Positions 38,576-64,000 of a stretch of DNA of 64,000 nucleotides are shown in pieces (positions within the stretch are counted from its first letter, which is position 1; each line of letters begins with the position of its first letter). The DNA comes from Botryococcus braunii (Eukaryota > Chlorophyta > Trebouxiophyceae): the NCBI GenBank assembly GCA_002005505.1, contig KV908407.1, forward strand, positions 199,711 through 263,710, in the 5' to 3' direction. The notes beneath the pieces are model-generated. The model did not search any database. It was not told the DNA's origin and saw nothing but the letters and a program-made list of their open reading frames with translations. The position numbers and the translations under genes were made by a program.

Positions 38576-41549
38576 GAAGGTGCCTTTAGAGTCACAGATC
38601 CGTTATAAGTGGCTGGAGACAGTTATAATTCGTTGAATAACACAATTGCTCTCGAGGAGGTAATCATCCGGTTAGTGTGCTTAGGTATTATGCGACATGT
38701 CTTCTGAACAACCCAGTAGTGGGTCGGCCAACGCCATATGTATTGTCCCTAGATTCGAACTGTCCGAGCACTTGGGGTGCTGTACAGTTGAGGTTGTTGT
38801 GGAAGTCATCAACAGACTCATTTGTCGTACCCCAACGTTGGGGTCTGCTGTTTTCCAGGCTGTACCGTGGGGTGTCACATGTATGACACGTGGGTTGACG
38901 TACTCATGATTTCAAAGCTGCAACATATTGTACAATCAGTTCATCCGTCCACAATCCGCTGGCCAGCACTCCTTGATACAGTAGAAACGGTCAAGGATGC
39001 GAAAACAATGGTTACAACTTGTTTGGGCTCCATCTCAGTACCCGTCCAGTCCGGCCCGGTCCTTCCTCTGCCAAAACCTTATTCTCTCCTTGTCTAAGTG
39101 TGTCCCTCTCACCATCGCCAATGCGCCTTGTCAATTAAGGGGTCACTCCCTTGGCGCGTGAAGCAGCCACTTCTTGGCGTGGAAGACCATAACTCACGAA
39201 GGGACCTTAATAGAGGTCCAAATCCTCGTGGTCCGGTCCTTTTCCTATAACACGCGACTATTCCTGTTACACTCCTCTTCTCTTCTTCATCCATAGGAAA
39301 ATGGCCATGGCTCGCGAGTGGCTCCATGGAGTGCTCGCCTTGTCTGGCTTGGCCAAGGCAGACACGGAAAGCTCATAGTTGAGGCAGTGCGCAGGAGTTC
39401 ATTAGGCTGCGTGATTACTTACTGTTGTAAACGCGCGATGCAGTTTTGCAGCAATAACCTCATGCGGTCCCGCCTTTCGTGTTTAACCAATTTCGCCAGA
39501 GCGAAATGGCGCTCGTTTTCTACGATGCTCAATGACCAGAGCATAAGTTCGGAAAGACACAGTGTTTATTTTGCCCATGAATGCTGATACATGCTTTGAC
39601 ACTGCTTAGCATCTTCACCAAGGGGTGTCATCAATCCATCAATTAATCCAATGTGTCCAGTGAGAAAACAACTAGTGGACCGTTCAATCTTTAGAGCAGC
39701 AAAATCCAATCAATCTTGATACTGGATCGAACGTTCACATTGTTTGAAGTATGTGAGGGATCAGCCCCCCCGTTGCAACTCACACGCCTTGGCGACATCC
39801 GCCAAGCAAGAGGTGTACAGCCGGAACTAGCGAGGCCGGAACGTTAAAACTGAAGAACAGAAAAAGAAGCCAACAATTCAATCCCCTCGCCCTGACAAGC
39901 CACGTGAGTCACGTGACGTGACCTGCGTGTGCACCTGGCCCGGGCCCAGGCCAAACAGGACCCCGGGCTCGGGCTCAAGCCACCAGCCGGGCCCAAGCCA
40001 CAAGCCACGTGACCTGTGTGTGCACCTGGCCCGGGTTCCGGGTCCTGTTTGACGTAGCTTTATATTACAATACTCAGAATCCTTAAGCTTACGTGAACCT
40101 AAGCATCACCTGAACCCCCTCCCGCCAGATCAAACCTCCCTTAAGGCATATGAAGCTTCCCAACAAACAAAACCTTAAGGCATATGAAGCTTCCCAACAA
40201 ACAAACCCTTAAAGCATATGAAGCTTCCCAACAAACAAAGCCTCGCCCCGGACGTGCGTGCACACGTGTGCACACACCCATTCTTAGTTGAACCCTCCCC
40301 TGTTTCCAGCACCACCCCCCGTCTCCCTATTCTTTCATCTAGTACATTAGGTAATATACGGAAGATATTAAGCAATCGTGTAACCTCCTGCAGGCACAGG
40401 AACCAATGTCTTCTAGCCAGCCCAAAGGGCATGCCGGCATGATGCATCTCGACACCGAGATGAGAAGCCAGGTAACATGTTATGCGGAAATCTCAGGACC
40501 TAGGAGACCCATTGGCGTGTCCCGGGGACCCTAAAACCACGCAAACAGCATTGGTCTGAAGCGGAGGAATAACGGAGAAGAAAGCCTACCCTGTCAAAAT
40601 GCCGGCACACTTCGCCACATTATACAGATCTGATTACTATTCTAAGCCCTGAGTACTCATTTTAAAACGGTTATACTCAAGCCCTAACCAACATCAGGCC
40701 AGCATCGAGGGTATCTAACTCGGAGGTTCACCGTTCCAGGCTGGCTGAGCTGAACAGAAGCAGAGCTCTCATGAAACTCGTTATATAAATTACAATTTCT
40801 TTTCCACAGCAACGATCACAGCCACAACCCAGATCGCAAATACGGAATCTTGGAAGCACTTACTTAATGAAGTAGTAATTAACTTGATCTACTACTGGCT
40901 AAGATCAAAGCCCACTGGGGGTTGGGGGTGGGGGAATACCAACATCCCCGGTCGATCCTTTAAAGGGGTTGAATTTCCTTCAAGGAAATGTAGCATTCAC
41001 TTCACTGATCAGTGCCCAGACTCAGTAGCCTGCTTAGTATGCCTCAATTTCGCTTATAGTGACGAGCTCTATGCGTATAGTGAGCAAGATCAGTAAAAAT
41101 CAGTGGATATTGGTAATCGGCGACTGTTTTCTGCAAAGATTCACGGCGTGAGATGTATGCAATCGTTAATTCTGCAGATTTCAATCCTTTCAGTCGATGT
41201 TCCAAAATGTCCGAATGGGTTGAACATTCCGTCACCACACACAAGGCACGGAGTCAAAGTAAGTACCTATTGTGCAGTACATGCGGTACATTCAGGACTG
41301 CATTAGATGTATAGGCCAGTCCACCGCGCACACGGGGGTCACATGGACCGCACTGCCGATAACTTTGTACATGCATAGACCACTACAACGGCTTTGCTGC
41401 TGCTGGACAGCAACCGCCCACGTGACAGTCAAACCTCGATACAATAAACAAAATAATAATAATAAATATGCCCCTGATTGCCCTGCCGCTAATTCCCTGC
41501 CGCTGCCCCTGCTGCTAAGGAAGGGGGAGGACAGACACAAGAATAGCGT

Positions 41550-41745
41550 CGAGGGTGGGGGGGGGGTGCAGAACACGACGACAGCGTCGTTGGGGGGGGG
41601 GGGGCTGTAGAAAACGACGACAGCATTGAGGGGGGGGGATGTAGAACTCGACGACAGCGTCGAGGGGGACCCCCTCGACGCTGGGGGGCCGGGGGATGTA
41701 GGACACGGCAACAGTGCCAGGAAGGGGGGGGGGGGGGGGGAGCAC
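41550..41745. repeat. G-run tandem array 3' of membrane-protein copy 3
   Basis: Units pair GACGACAGCGTCG with G runs of 8-17 bases. A 29-base palindrome (41655-41683; 14-base arms CAGCGTCGAGGGGG around one A) interrupts the array. Confidence 0.9.
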
Positions 41746-41750
41746 GGGGC

Positions 41751-44428
<2,678 letters not shown>

Positions 44429-44707
44429 CAAAACATAAAAATAATCAACGTGCTCGTGCAAGTTCGGTTTCGGGTATGGCCATTCCCTGCGCAGCAGGTC
44501 TCCTGGCTTTGTAGCTGTTCTAGACAGTCTTCATAGTACATCGGTCAGTTACATCGGTCAGAGTCCTTTTTGCGCCAAATTCGTGAAACTATACGTCCAA
44601 ATTGAAGTCTGCACTTTGTCATTATCATGTAGGACCGGATATCTGCCGCGTGTAGGGTCCTTTTGTCTCGGGCCCCTAGATTCCGCGTACCCGCGTGCCC
44701 GATTTCT

Positions 44708-44773
44708 GGTGTGCGGTTAGGATAGGCCTCACTCTTTTAAAATCAAGAGTGAAGCCTATTCTAACAGCATACC
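44708..44773. repeat. Inverted pair of a dispersed 29-base motif
   Basis: GGTGTGCGGTTAGGATAGG...CACTCTT (44708-44736) faces AAGAGTGAAGCCTATTCTAA...ATACC (44743-44773), separated by a few bases. Single copies of the same motif occur at 20045-20074, 24330-24360 (inverse) and 37944-37978. The pair resembles a minimal foldback (MITE-like) element. Confidence 0.75.
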
Positions 44774-45184
44774 TCTCTTTTATATCTTTTATATAAAACC
44801 AAAAACAAAACTCTGTAAACGACATACATTGTAGTTCCCAAGTTTGGGGTTCGTTGGGGGCCAAAATAACTCAGTTTGGAAGTGTATGGGAGTCCCCTCG
44901 TATACACTGCCCCTCCTGAGGCTTCTTCCTTCTGCCAGTGAACTCTTCTAAGAGGTCTGGCAAAGACGTGGCCTTATCCATCCTCAAGGGACCCTCGTGG
45001 GACCAAAGACAGGGTCCAATGGTAGAACGAGTTTTTCCTGAACGTCGTAGTCATGCTGGAATGTTCCCTAACTTGTCTCATGAATGCATCAGGAAGTTGT
45101 AGGCTACATCTCCTGTAAACGTGTCGAGCTGCTCTATCTAAGCTTTCGTGGTTAGTAACCGGGTTATGGATGAGTGTCTCCAGG

Positions 45185-45265
45185 TTGAGGGGTTTTCATC
45201 GCTTTCGAATTCGCTTGGGGGTTCACAAGCCTCCTATTGATGTTGGCCAACCATGGTCTCCTGTT
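45185..45265 (+). mobile_element. Small non-LTR retrotransposon fragment
   Basis: Plus-strand reading gives FHRFRIRLGVHKPPIDVG, matching [17 protein letters not shown] of the element at 20333-22665. Nothing further of the element is recognisable. It marks the right end of unit 3. Confidence 0.6.
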
Positions 45266-51230
<5,965 letters not shown>

Positions 51231-53244
51231 CGTTGCCGAGAGCGCCGAGTATCAACTGGCGTAAGCTCGCTGATCAGCCTTTCAGGTCTCAAGCGCTGAG
51301 GGCTTAATATCAAAAGTTAGACAAGCTATCCACGTGAAGGACTTCAGATGGAAAAACTGTAACTAAGATATAGCTAGAGAGGTTTCTGTAGGAATGCTGG
51401 TGAGGGAGAGCGTATGCAACCGGGATATCAATGAGGCCACAAGGGAACTGCCCGTGACTTCGCACGTAACCCAAAAGAGGTCCCGCGACTCTGGAAGGGC
51501 ACAAGTTGACACAAAATGGCCCTTCCACGTGCTCACAGGGGGCCCCCACGATGTAGAGCCACGAGGAAATTTGGACCCACACATTCACCAAAGGCTACAA
51601 CCTTCCTACTTTAAGATCTCGTCATTCACCCCAAGAATCCGTCAAAGGGTCACCTTCGCTTGGAATCGCGCAGAGCAACACACAGTCTTGCAGATTGCAG
51701 GGTAACTTCTTGAGAAAAAGGGGCCTTTCAGCCATGAATACGGGCCACGTACGGCTGGAAATGAGAGAATGCAGGAAGTTTCTTGCTCTAAAAGCTTCAA
51801 CGGCACGGAAGATACAACAATTGTTGTGAGGGAGCCAGGTCATGGGTTCGCGATGAAGAGGTTCTACAGATACCCGACGTAACTGTTCTGTCCGCAGCCA
51901 TATGGTGATCAAACGGACCACGTCAGCTCAAAAGGCATGCAAAGAGTAATGGGAAGCCACAGCGCGCGACACGTAGAGAGAAATTGGCACCAACATCTTA
52001 CACGTAACGTACCAGCGCCACTGTCAGGGTACCTGCGCCTTTGCCACATCAATACACACAGGCATAATACCGTCCGCTCTTTCATGCGGAAATCCTGGAA
52101 ATGGGCTGCAGATCCAGCAAAATGGCGTGTAACAATGCCCGCTATGGGCTGCAAGGACCGCTTTGGCCCCCTATAAGGTCTGCCGCACCGCTTTAATGTT
52201 CGGAAGTTGCGGAGATAGGGGCTCAGGCATCTCCTGGTCGTGAACTATATAATTGTACTTATCTCGTCTACATCTACTTTATGCCAAAGTATAATTATAC
52301 TAGTGCTAAGGCGTCTCCTGCTGGTAAACATCACAAATCCACAACCACCTTGTAAAGGGCATAATATTTGGACCACTGGAACGCGAAAGTGGGACAGGGA
52401 ACGGCAGGCAGCGGCTTTAACAAAACTTGTTTAGCCTATATGTTCAGCTTATCGTCAGCCAGTGGAATTAAACATGTACTACCGCAACGGAAGTATTAAT
52501 GCACTGTAACTTTTTGAGCCATTGCCAAAATGTCATGAGGTGAATGCATATGCCAACTTGCCTGCAAGCTTCAAGCCTTCTATGAAAAGCCTGTGGATGT
52601 GCTTCGACACCGAAGGACACCTCGTTTTCAATGGCTAGCTACATGTACAGGGCATATCGCGGCCCTCTCTGCATTGCAAGGGGTCCAGCAGCAACCCTCC
52701 GAAGATCTTAAACGAAAAGCGAAGCCAATTCTAACGGCCAATTGGTTGCAACCATGTATCCCACGAGCTGGTACGCTTAAGCCAGGGGCCACGTGGCAGG
52801 ATTTTGCACCGCATTGAGGCTCGCCCCCTCCGATGCTTCACAGAGGGTGAGCTGCAAGAGCAAGCTCACGGCTGCCAGCTTGCGACGGGTTGACAACCTT
52901 GTTGCTTCTTGTTGTCCAATGGTGTTGACCTAAGCAAAAACCTTTCAAAGAAATCCCTGCAAGCTGGTAAAGTGCCCCTTCCCTCCAACACCTCCTCATC
53001 AAGTATCCTTCTTCTAAATTCGCACACACCTTTGGAGCACAAGCGATCCTATCCGGATGGCCTTAGAATCCCGTCTCTCCTCCCACTAGAGTACTCTCGT
53101 CTGGTGCCTCACATCCGCCGGCCTGCAGGCCTGCACAGCGTCGAGTTCAGCTCAGCATAGAGCCTAGCTAGCAGCACGAGAGGCCTTGGGTGCACACACC
53201 CCTAGGGGGCACCCACCCTTGCCCCGTGGCTTAGGACTCTGCCG

Positions 53245-53435
53245 GCACACTGGGTCAAGACGGCCCCTAGGGTCGACACGTCTTAGACGTCTCACGGCCC
53301 TAGTGTCGACACGTCAAGACGGCCCCTGGGGTCGACACGTCGAAGACGGCCCACAGGGTCGAGACGTCTGAGGTGTGTAAGACGGCCCACAGGGTCAAGA
53401 CGGCTGAGGTGTGTAAGCCAGCACACAGGGTAATT
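53245..53435. repeat. GACGGCCC...GTCGACACGTC minisatellite
   Basis: Five to six units of about 32-38 bases share AAGACGGCCC and CAGGGTC or AGGGTCGACACGTC. Confidence 0.88.
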
Positions 53436-53509
53436 ACTTTATAAATCACAGCAGTCGGTGAAGTCTGTTAGGATGCCTCAATGAAGGATGCATCTATGTG
53501 GGGTTCATG

Positions 53510-54185
53510 CCTCCATGTGGGGTTTATGCATCCATTGGGGGGAACAAGTGGTGCACCGGTGGTACCAACACCCGAGAAGTACCCGCTTGTCCAGCGTCCA
53601 GCTCTGCGGTTGGACACATGTGAAGCATAGCAGCGGCAGTGAGGTCGCGCACCGCAGAGAATTATGGGGCAACATTTGGTGCGCCAACGTCCGAGGATTA
53701 CATCCACGTACGTCACGCTTTGACGGGCATGAAGCATTGCCCAGGCAGTGCCTTGCAGTGGGCGCAGTGAAGGATGGGGGACAACGTGGCGCCCACCGTC
53801 TGAGGACCACATGCTTGTCCGTTGCGCTTTTGAAAGACAAGATCGACAAGCATCAAGTGCGGCCTCGGCATTGAGTCCAGCAGTGCAGGGAACCCTGGGG
53901 CAACAACTGGCGCACCAACGCCTGAGAACTTACACACTTGTTACGGCGCGCTTTGACATGCATGAATCAAAGCGACCGCAGTGACCTGCAGCGAAGGATG
54001 GGAGACAAAGCGGCGGCCACCTCTGAGGACTACATGCTTGTCTGGTGCGCGCTTAAAAGACAGATTTGACACGTATGAAGCGCGGTCTCCGCAGTGCGTC
54101 CAGCACGGGAGTGGAGAATGGGGCAACAACTGGCGTGCCAATGCCTGAGAGTTTACATGCGTGTTACCGTGCGCTTTGCACATAG
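53510..54185. repeat. About 115-bp diverged satellite, 5-6 copies
   Basis: GAGGATTACAT / GAGGACCACATGCTTGT / GAGAACTTACACACTTGT / GAGGACTACATGCTTGTC / GAGAGTTTACATGCGTGT recur at 53693, 53802, 53922, 54024 and 54147. A GGGGCAACA..TGGCGCGCCAA or GGAGACAA.G phrase alternates between them, so the higher-order period may be two monomers. Confidence 0.85.
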
Positions 54186-54269
54186 GTAGAACTGCATCGT
54201 GAGAGTAACGACCCAGGCTCCAGCGCAAAATATGCACAGCCATACACATGGGCAAGGGCCGAAAAGATC

Positions 54270-55135
54270 TTCTAAGCTCAACACATGAGCCCAATGTGAT
54301 GAGTCTGGACGTCTCACGTATATGCCCCAAAACCCCTTGGAGTTCGTCTCCAAACAGTACTGCACCCTTGAGTCCAGCTCCTAACAGTACTGTGCGAACG
54401 AGTGTGGATATTCTGACACAGACTGGTCTGTGCGAACATCGCTACTCTAATCATTATACGGGTATATTGACCAGATATTCTGCATATGTGAGTAACGACC
54501 AACACCCTCTTAGATCCTCTCTGCAGACTTAGATACTCCTACACCTGAGCATGTGCGTGTGCCCCAAACCCACGGGGCTCTGGTCTCACGCAGCCTTTTC
54601 ATTTTCCACCGGTTTGGCACAATGCCCAAAAAACTTAAGGAGTTCGTTTTTCTAGAGGCCTCAGCATTCTCAACAATTTGGGTCTAAACCCAAAGCCCAA
54701 AGGGCTCGTCTGCAGTGTTTCGATTTCGCAACAGCGGGGCAAGTGCCCAAAACCTCAAGCAGAAGAAGAAGGAATATTACATCCAGGAGCAGCTGCTAGG
54801 GCTGAACGAGACGAGGAGTCCTCAAAGGTGGACCTCTCTCCAGACCGGGAACCTCTCTGCAGACTTCAATAATCCAAACTTGGGTACATGCCCAAACCAA
54901 ACCCCAAGGAGTTCATCCCTCTGCAGTCTCCGACATTCCAACAGCCGAGCTCATGCCCACGACGCATACGGGTCCTCTCTCTGCACAACTTTCAGCGATG
55001 TAACAGCTGGGTACATGTCCAAAGCCCTTCCAGGAGTTCACGTCGCTACAAACTTCAGTATTCCAAGTTTGGACGCGAAGAACGTTTTTTGAAATCAGTT
55101 TCTTTTGAGATGCTCCCGAGTACATGCCGAGACAC
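54270..55135. repeat. About 95-bp diverged tandem repeat
   Basis: Units share ATGCCCAAA(A)CC, AAGGAGTTC and CTCTGCAGACTTC, e.g. at 54320, 54560, 54640, 54735, 54890 and 55020. The array runs up to about 57 bases from the PRP19 stop codon, so part of it may be in the 3' untranslated region. Confidence 0.75.
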
Positions 55136-55191
55136 CGAAGGAGTTCCGCAACTCCGCCAACACGCCGCGGGAGCGTGCTCGGTGTTGCAGG

Positions 55192-62215
<7,024 letters not shown>

Positions 62216-62229
62216 CTGTTCACAAAAGT

Positions 62230-62330
62230 AAAAAATAGTCTCAAAAATTGTCTCAAACATAGCCCCAAACATCGTCTCGAACATAGCCTCAAACATAGTC
62301 TCAACACAGTCGCAAACATAATCTCCGGCA
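62230..62330. repeat. About 15-bp minisatellite next to a PRP19 acceptor
   Basis: CAAACATAGTCTC-type units repeat about seven times within 15 bases of the exon at 62215. Confidence 0.9.
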
Positions 62331-62460
62331 TAGATTCAAAATGACGGAAGCAGTTCCTTTTCCGATTGTCCCAGTTGGGTTCCAAGTCCAGGTGGATCCC
62401 AAATACAGCCCTGTTCCGTTTGCTTGGGAACGCTAGCAAGGTCGAATCTGCGTGGCATTT

Positions 62461-62553
62461 TGGCACAAATTTCTTCCCTTTCGGGTCCGGATGGTCCCGA
62501 TCATGGCAAAATTCGGACTGAAATGTGACCTCGCTCGAGTTCCCAGGTTGATG
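62461..62553. repeat. Dispersed repeat, copy B
   Basis: Same-orientation partner of 1083-1172; see that entry. Confidence 0.5.
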
Positions 62554-62956
62554 CACAACAGACTAAACAACTCCCTGCATGTCCCTGTCCTTGCTGCCAC
62601 ACGCAGAGAAAGGTAATGCCGCGCCGCAGGAAATGGACTGGTCAGCAAGAGGACCAGCCATCAGACCACAGCAGCAACATAAGCAATTAAATCATCAGCG
62701 CAGCGTAGTGCAAAGGCGCAACTGAGATCACATGGCAGTGTGCTTTCACAATCACTGAAAGCCGCAGTGAGCTAACATGTCTCCCAAATTGCCACTTGAA
62801 GCGACATATGGAACAGAATCATTTCTGGAACTTAAAACAGAATCACTTCTGCAACTGAAAAAGCCGACTGTTTAAGATACTGACATGCAGAATCAGTAAG
62901 GGCCTCAGCCATAACATAGAACAGAAGCGTTTGCCTACGGTCTGTTTGTGGACACG

Positions 62957-62957
62957 T

Positions 62958-63005
<48 letters not shown>
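62957..63005. repeat. (CA)n microsatellite
   Basis: About 24 CA units. Confidence 0.97.
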
Positions 63006-63007
<2 letters not shown>

Positions 63008-63832
63008 CACAGAGAGCCCGGCCATCCTAAGACCTCTTTCAATCACAAACATAGGGTAGGAAATCCCATGAAATTTGTACTCCTGACCCCCCTCCCCTGA
63101 AAGCGGCGGTGGAGGGTCTCTCACACCCCCTCACCCCCTCCCTTCCTCTCCCGGTCATCCTGCTAAAGCCTCCTAAAGCTTGGGGAGGAGATGCGCTTCG
63201 GACAGAGTGGGGTGGAGATGCACAGTCGCCCCAGCATGGGGGAGGTGGAGGATAGCAGGCGCGGGTTCTCACATTGTGTAGAAGGCCCAAGAGGCCGGGT
63301 ATGCTAGTGGCCGCCTGTGGACGAGGTTTCACCCCCTGTACAAGCCATACTCATCAATAGCCATTAGGTTTTTACCCCTGCACAACGCCGTACCATCAAT
63401 AGCCATTACCTTTCACCCCCTTGACAACGCCATACTCATCGATGCATTTTTTAAATATTTTCATACCCATCATATATTCATATGACATACCCATCAATTT
63501 CAAATTAACTTTATCCTTCCCTTTGAGCATGTACTGTGACGACACCACATCCAATCTGCTCTGCTGCAAAAGTGAATGAATCAGGGTCACACATCACCCA
63601 TCATGCTGAAAAAGCGCTGCTCCTTCAAAAGCACCAAAAAAAGATGCAATGCTCCTGCGATGATCACCAGGTCACAGACATCATGAAGCATCGACCCCTC
63701 TGCAATCTTGCACCAGAGGAGAAAACGTATGTGTTGTTCTGTCTACCTCAGTGGCACGACAGGGGCAGAGGTTACAAAAGTTCTGCCTTGGAACAGCCTG
63801 CAAATTCCAGTAATGCTCAAAAGAAAGCAAGA

Positions 63833-63833
<1 letters not shown>

Positions 63834-63869
<36 letters not shown>
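63834..63869 (+). repeat. 36-base A run
   Basis: An uninterrupted A tract on the plus strand, preceded by AAAGAAAGCAAGAC. It could be the tail of an old retrotransposed sequence, but no TSD or coding remnant was identified. Confidence 0.9.
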
Positions 63870-63871
<2 letters not shown>

Positions 63872-64000
63872 TAAATGGGGGAGGAGAACCCCCCATATAT
63901 CTCACCAGTCCACCAGCTGGTTGAACCTAGTCATACTCCTGCCAGTAATAATATGCAAGTCCTACCCTTGCGCCTTCCCCTTTAACAACTGCAGTTTGAG

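Larger units (their letters stand above)
51231..55191. other. Interval with satellite-like repeats, no gene recognised
   Basis: 51231-53200 is unique-looking sequence in which I find no coding exon. From 53240 onward it is built of three successive repeat families (listed separately) that run up to the last exon of PRP19. Confidence 0.5.
62216..64000. other. Right edge: presumed PRP19 intron
   Basis: The first in-window PRP19 exon starts at 62215 with an AG acceptor and no U-box exon follows up to 64000, so this stretch is read as intron. It holds a 15-base ATAGTCTCAAACATAGTCTC-type repeat (62230-62330), copy B of a dispersed repeat (62461-62553), a CA array (62957-63005), ATCAATAGCCATTA duplications (63353-63440) and a 36-A run (63834-63869). 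Confidence 0.55.

Overview
This is eukaryotic nuclear DNA, almost certainly from a green alga and plausibly a streptophyte alga. The clearest genes have introns with GT-AG borders and match plant-lineage families: a BLISTER (BLI)-like coiled-coil protein, the splicing factor PRP19, and a secreted protein that looks like the plant root-cap domain family. Introns are long (about 280-1290 bp) and packed with (CA/GT)n, (CT/GA)n and trinucleotide arrays, homopolymer G/C runs and minisatellites. All six gene models I can build are on the minus strand. I reconstructed exons by hand from reading frame, splice sites and codon phase; no alignment or RNA data were available.

Layout. 1-3.7 kb: no gene, two minisatellites. 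3.7-12.8 kb: a complete ten-exon BLI-like gene (1188 aa). 12.8-17.7 kb: no recognisable gene, large (CA)n and (GA)n arrays. 17.7-19.0 kb: a probable secreted acidic protein gene. 20.3-22.7 kb: a decayed, 5'-truncated non-LTR retrotransposon. 24.2-45.2 kb: a roughly 7 kb block present three times in tandem. Each block carries a minus-strand gene for the same unrecognised multi-span membrane protein. Copy 3 is intact in all modelled exons, copy 2 is a pseudogene, and copy 1 keeps its membrane exon but has damaged upstream exons. 48.2-51.2 kb: an eight-exon secreted root-cap-like gene. 53.2-55.1 kb: satellite-like tandem repeats. 55.2-62.2 kb: eight exons of PRP19, whose U-box exons must lie beyond the right edge.

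The genes do not form an operon or pathway. BLI and PRP19 are nuclear proteins (chromatin-linked and spliceosomal), the root-cap-like and acidic proteins enter the secretory route, and the triplicated family is membrane-embedded. The most unusual property of the window is how minisatellites in introns reuse splice junctions: one BLI intron repeats its own 5' splice site about ten times, and one PRP19 intron holds two extra copies of the start of the next exon. Most long open frames are simple-repeat translations (His-Thr, Val-Cys, Ser-Leu, Glu-Arg) and are not genes.
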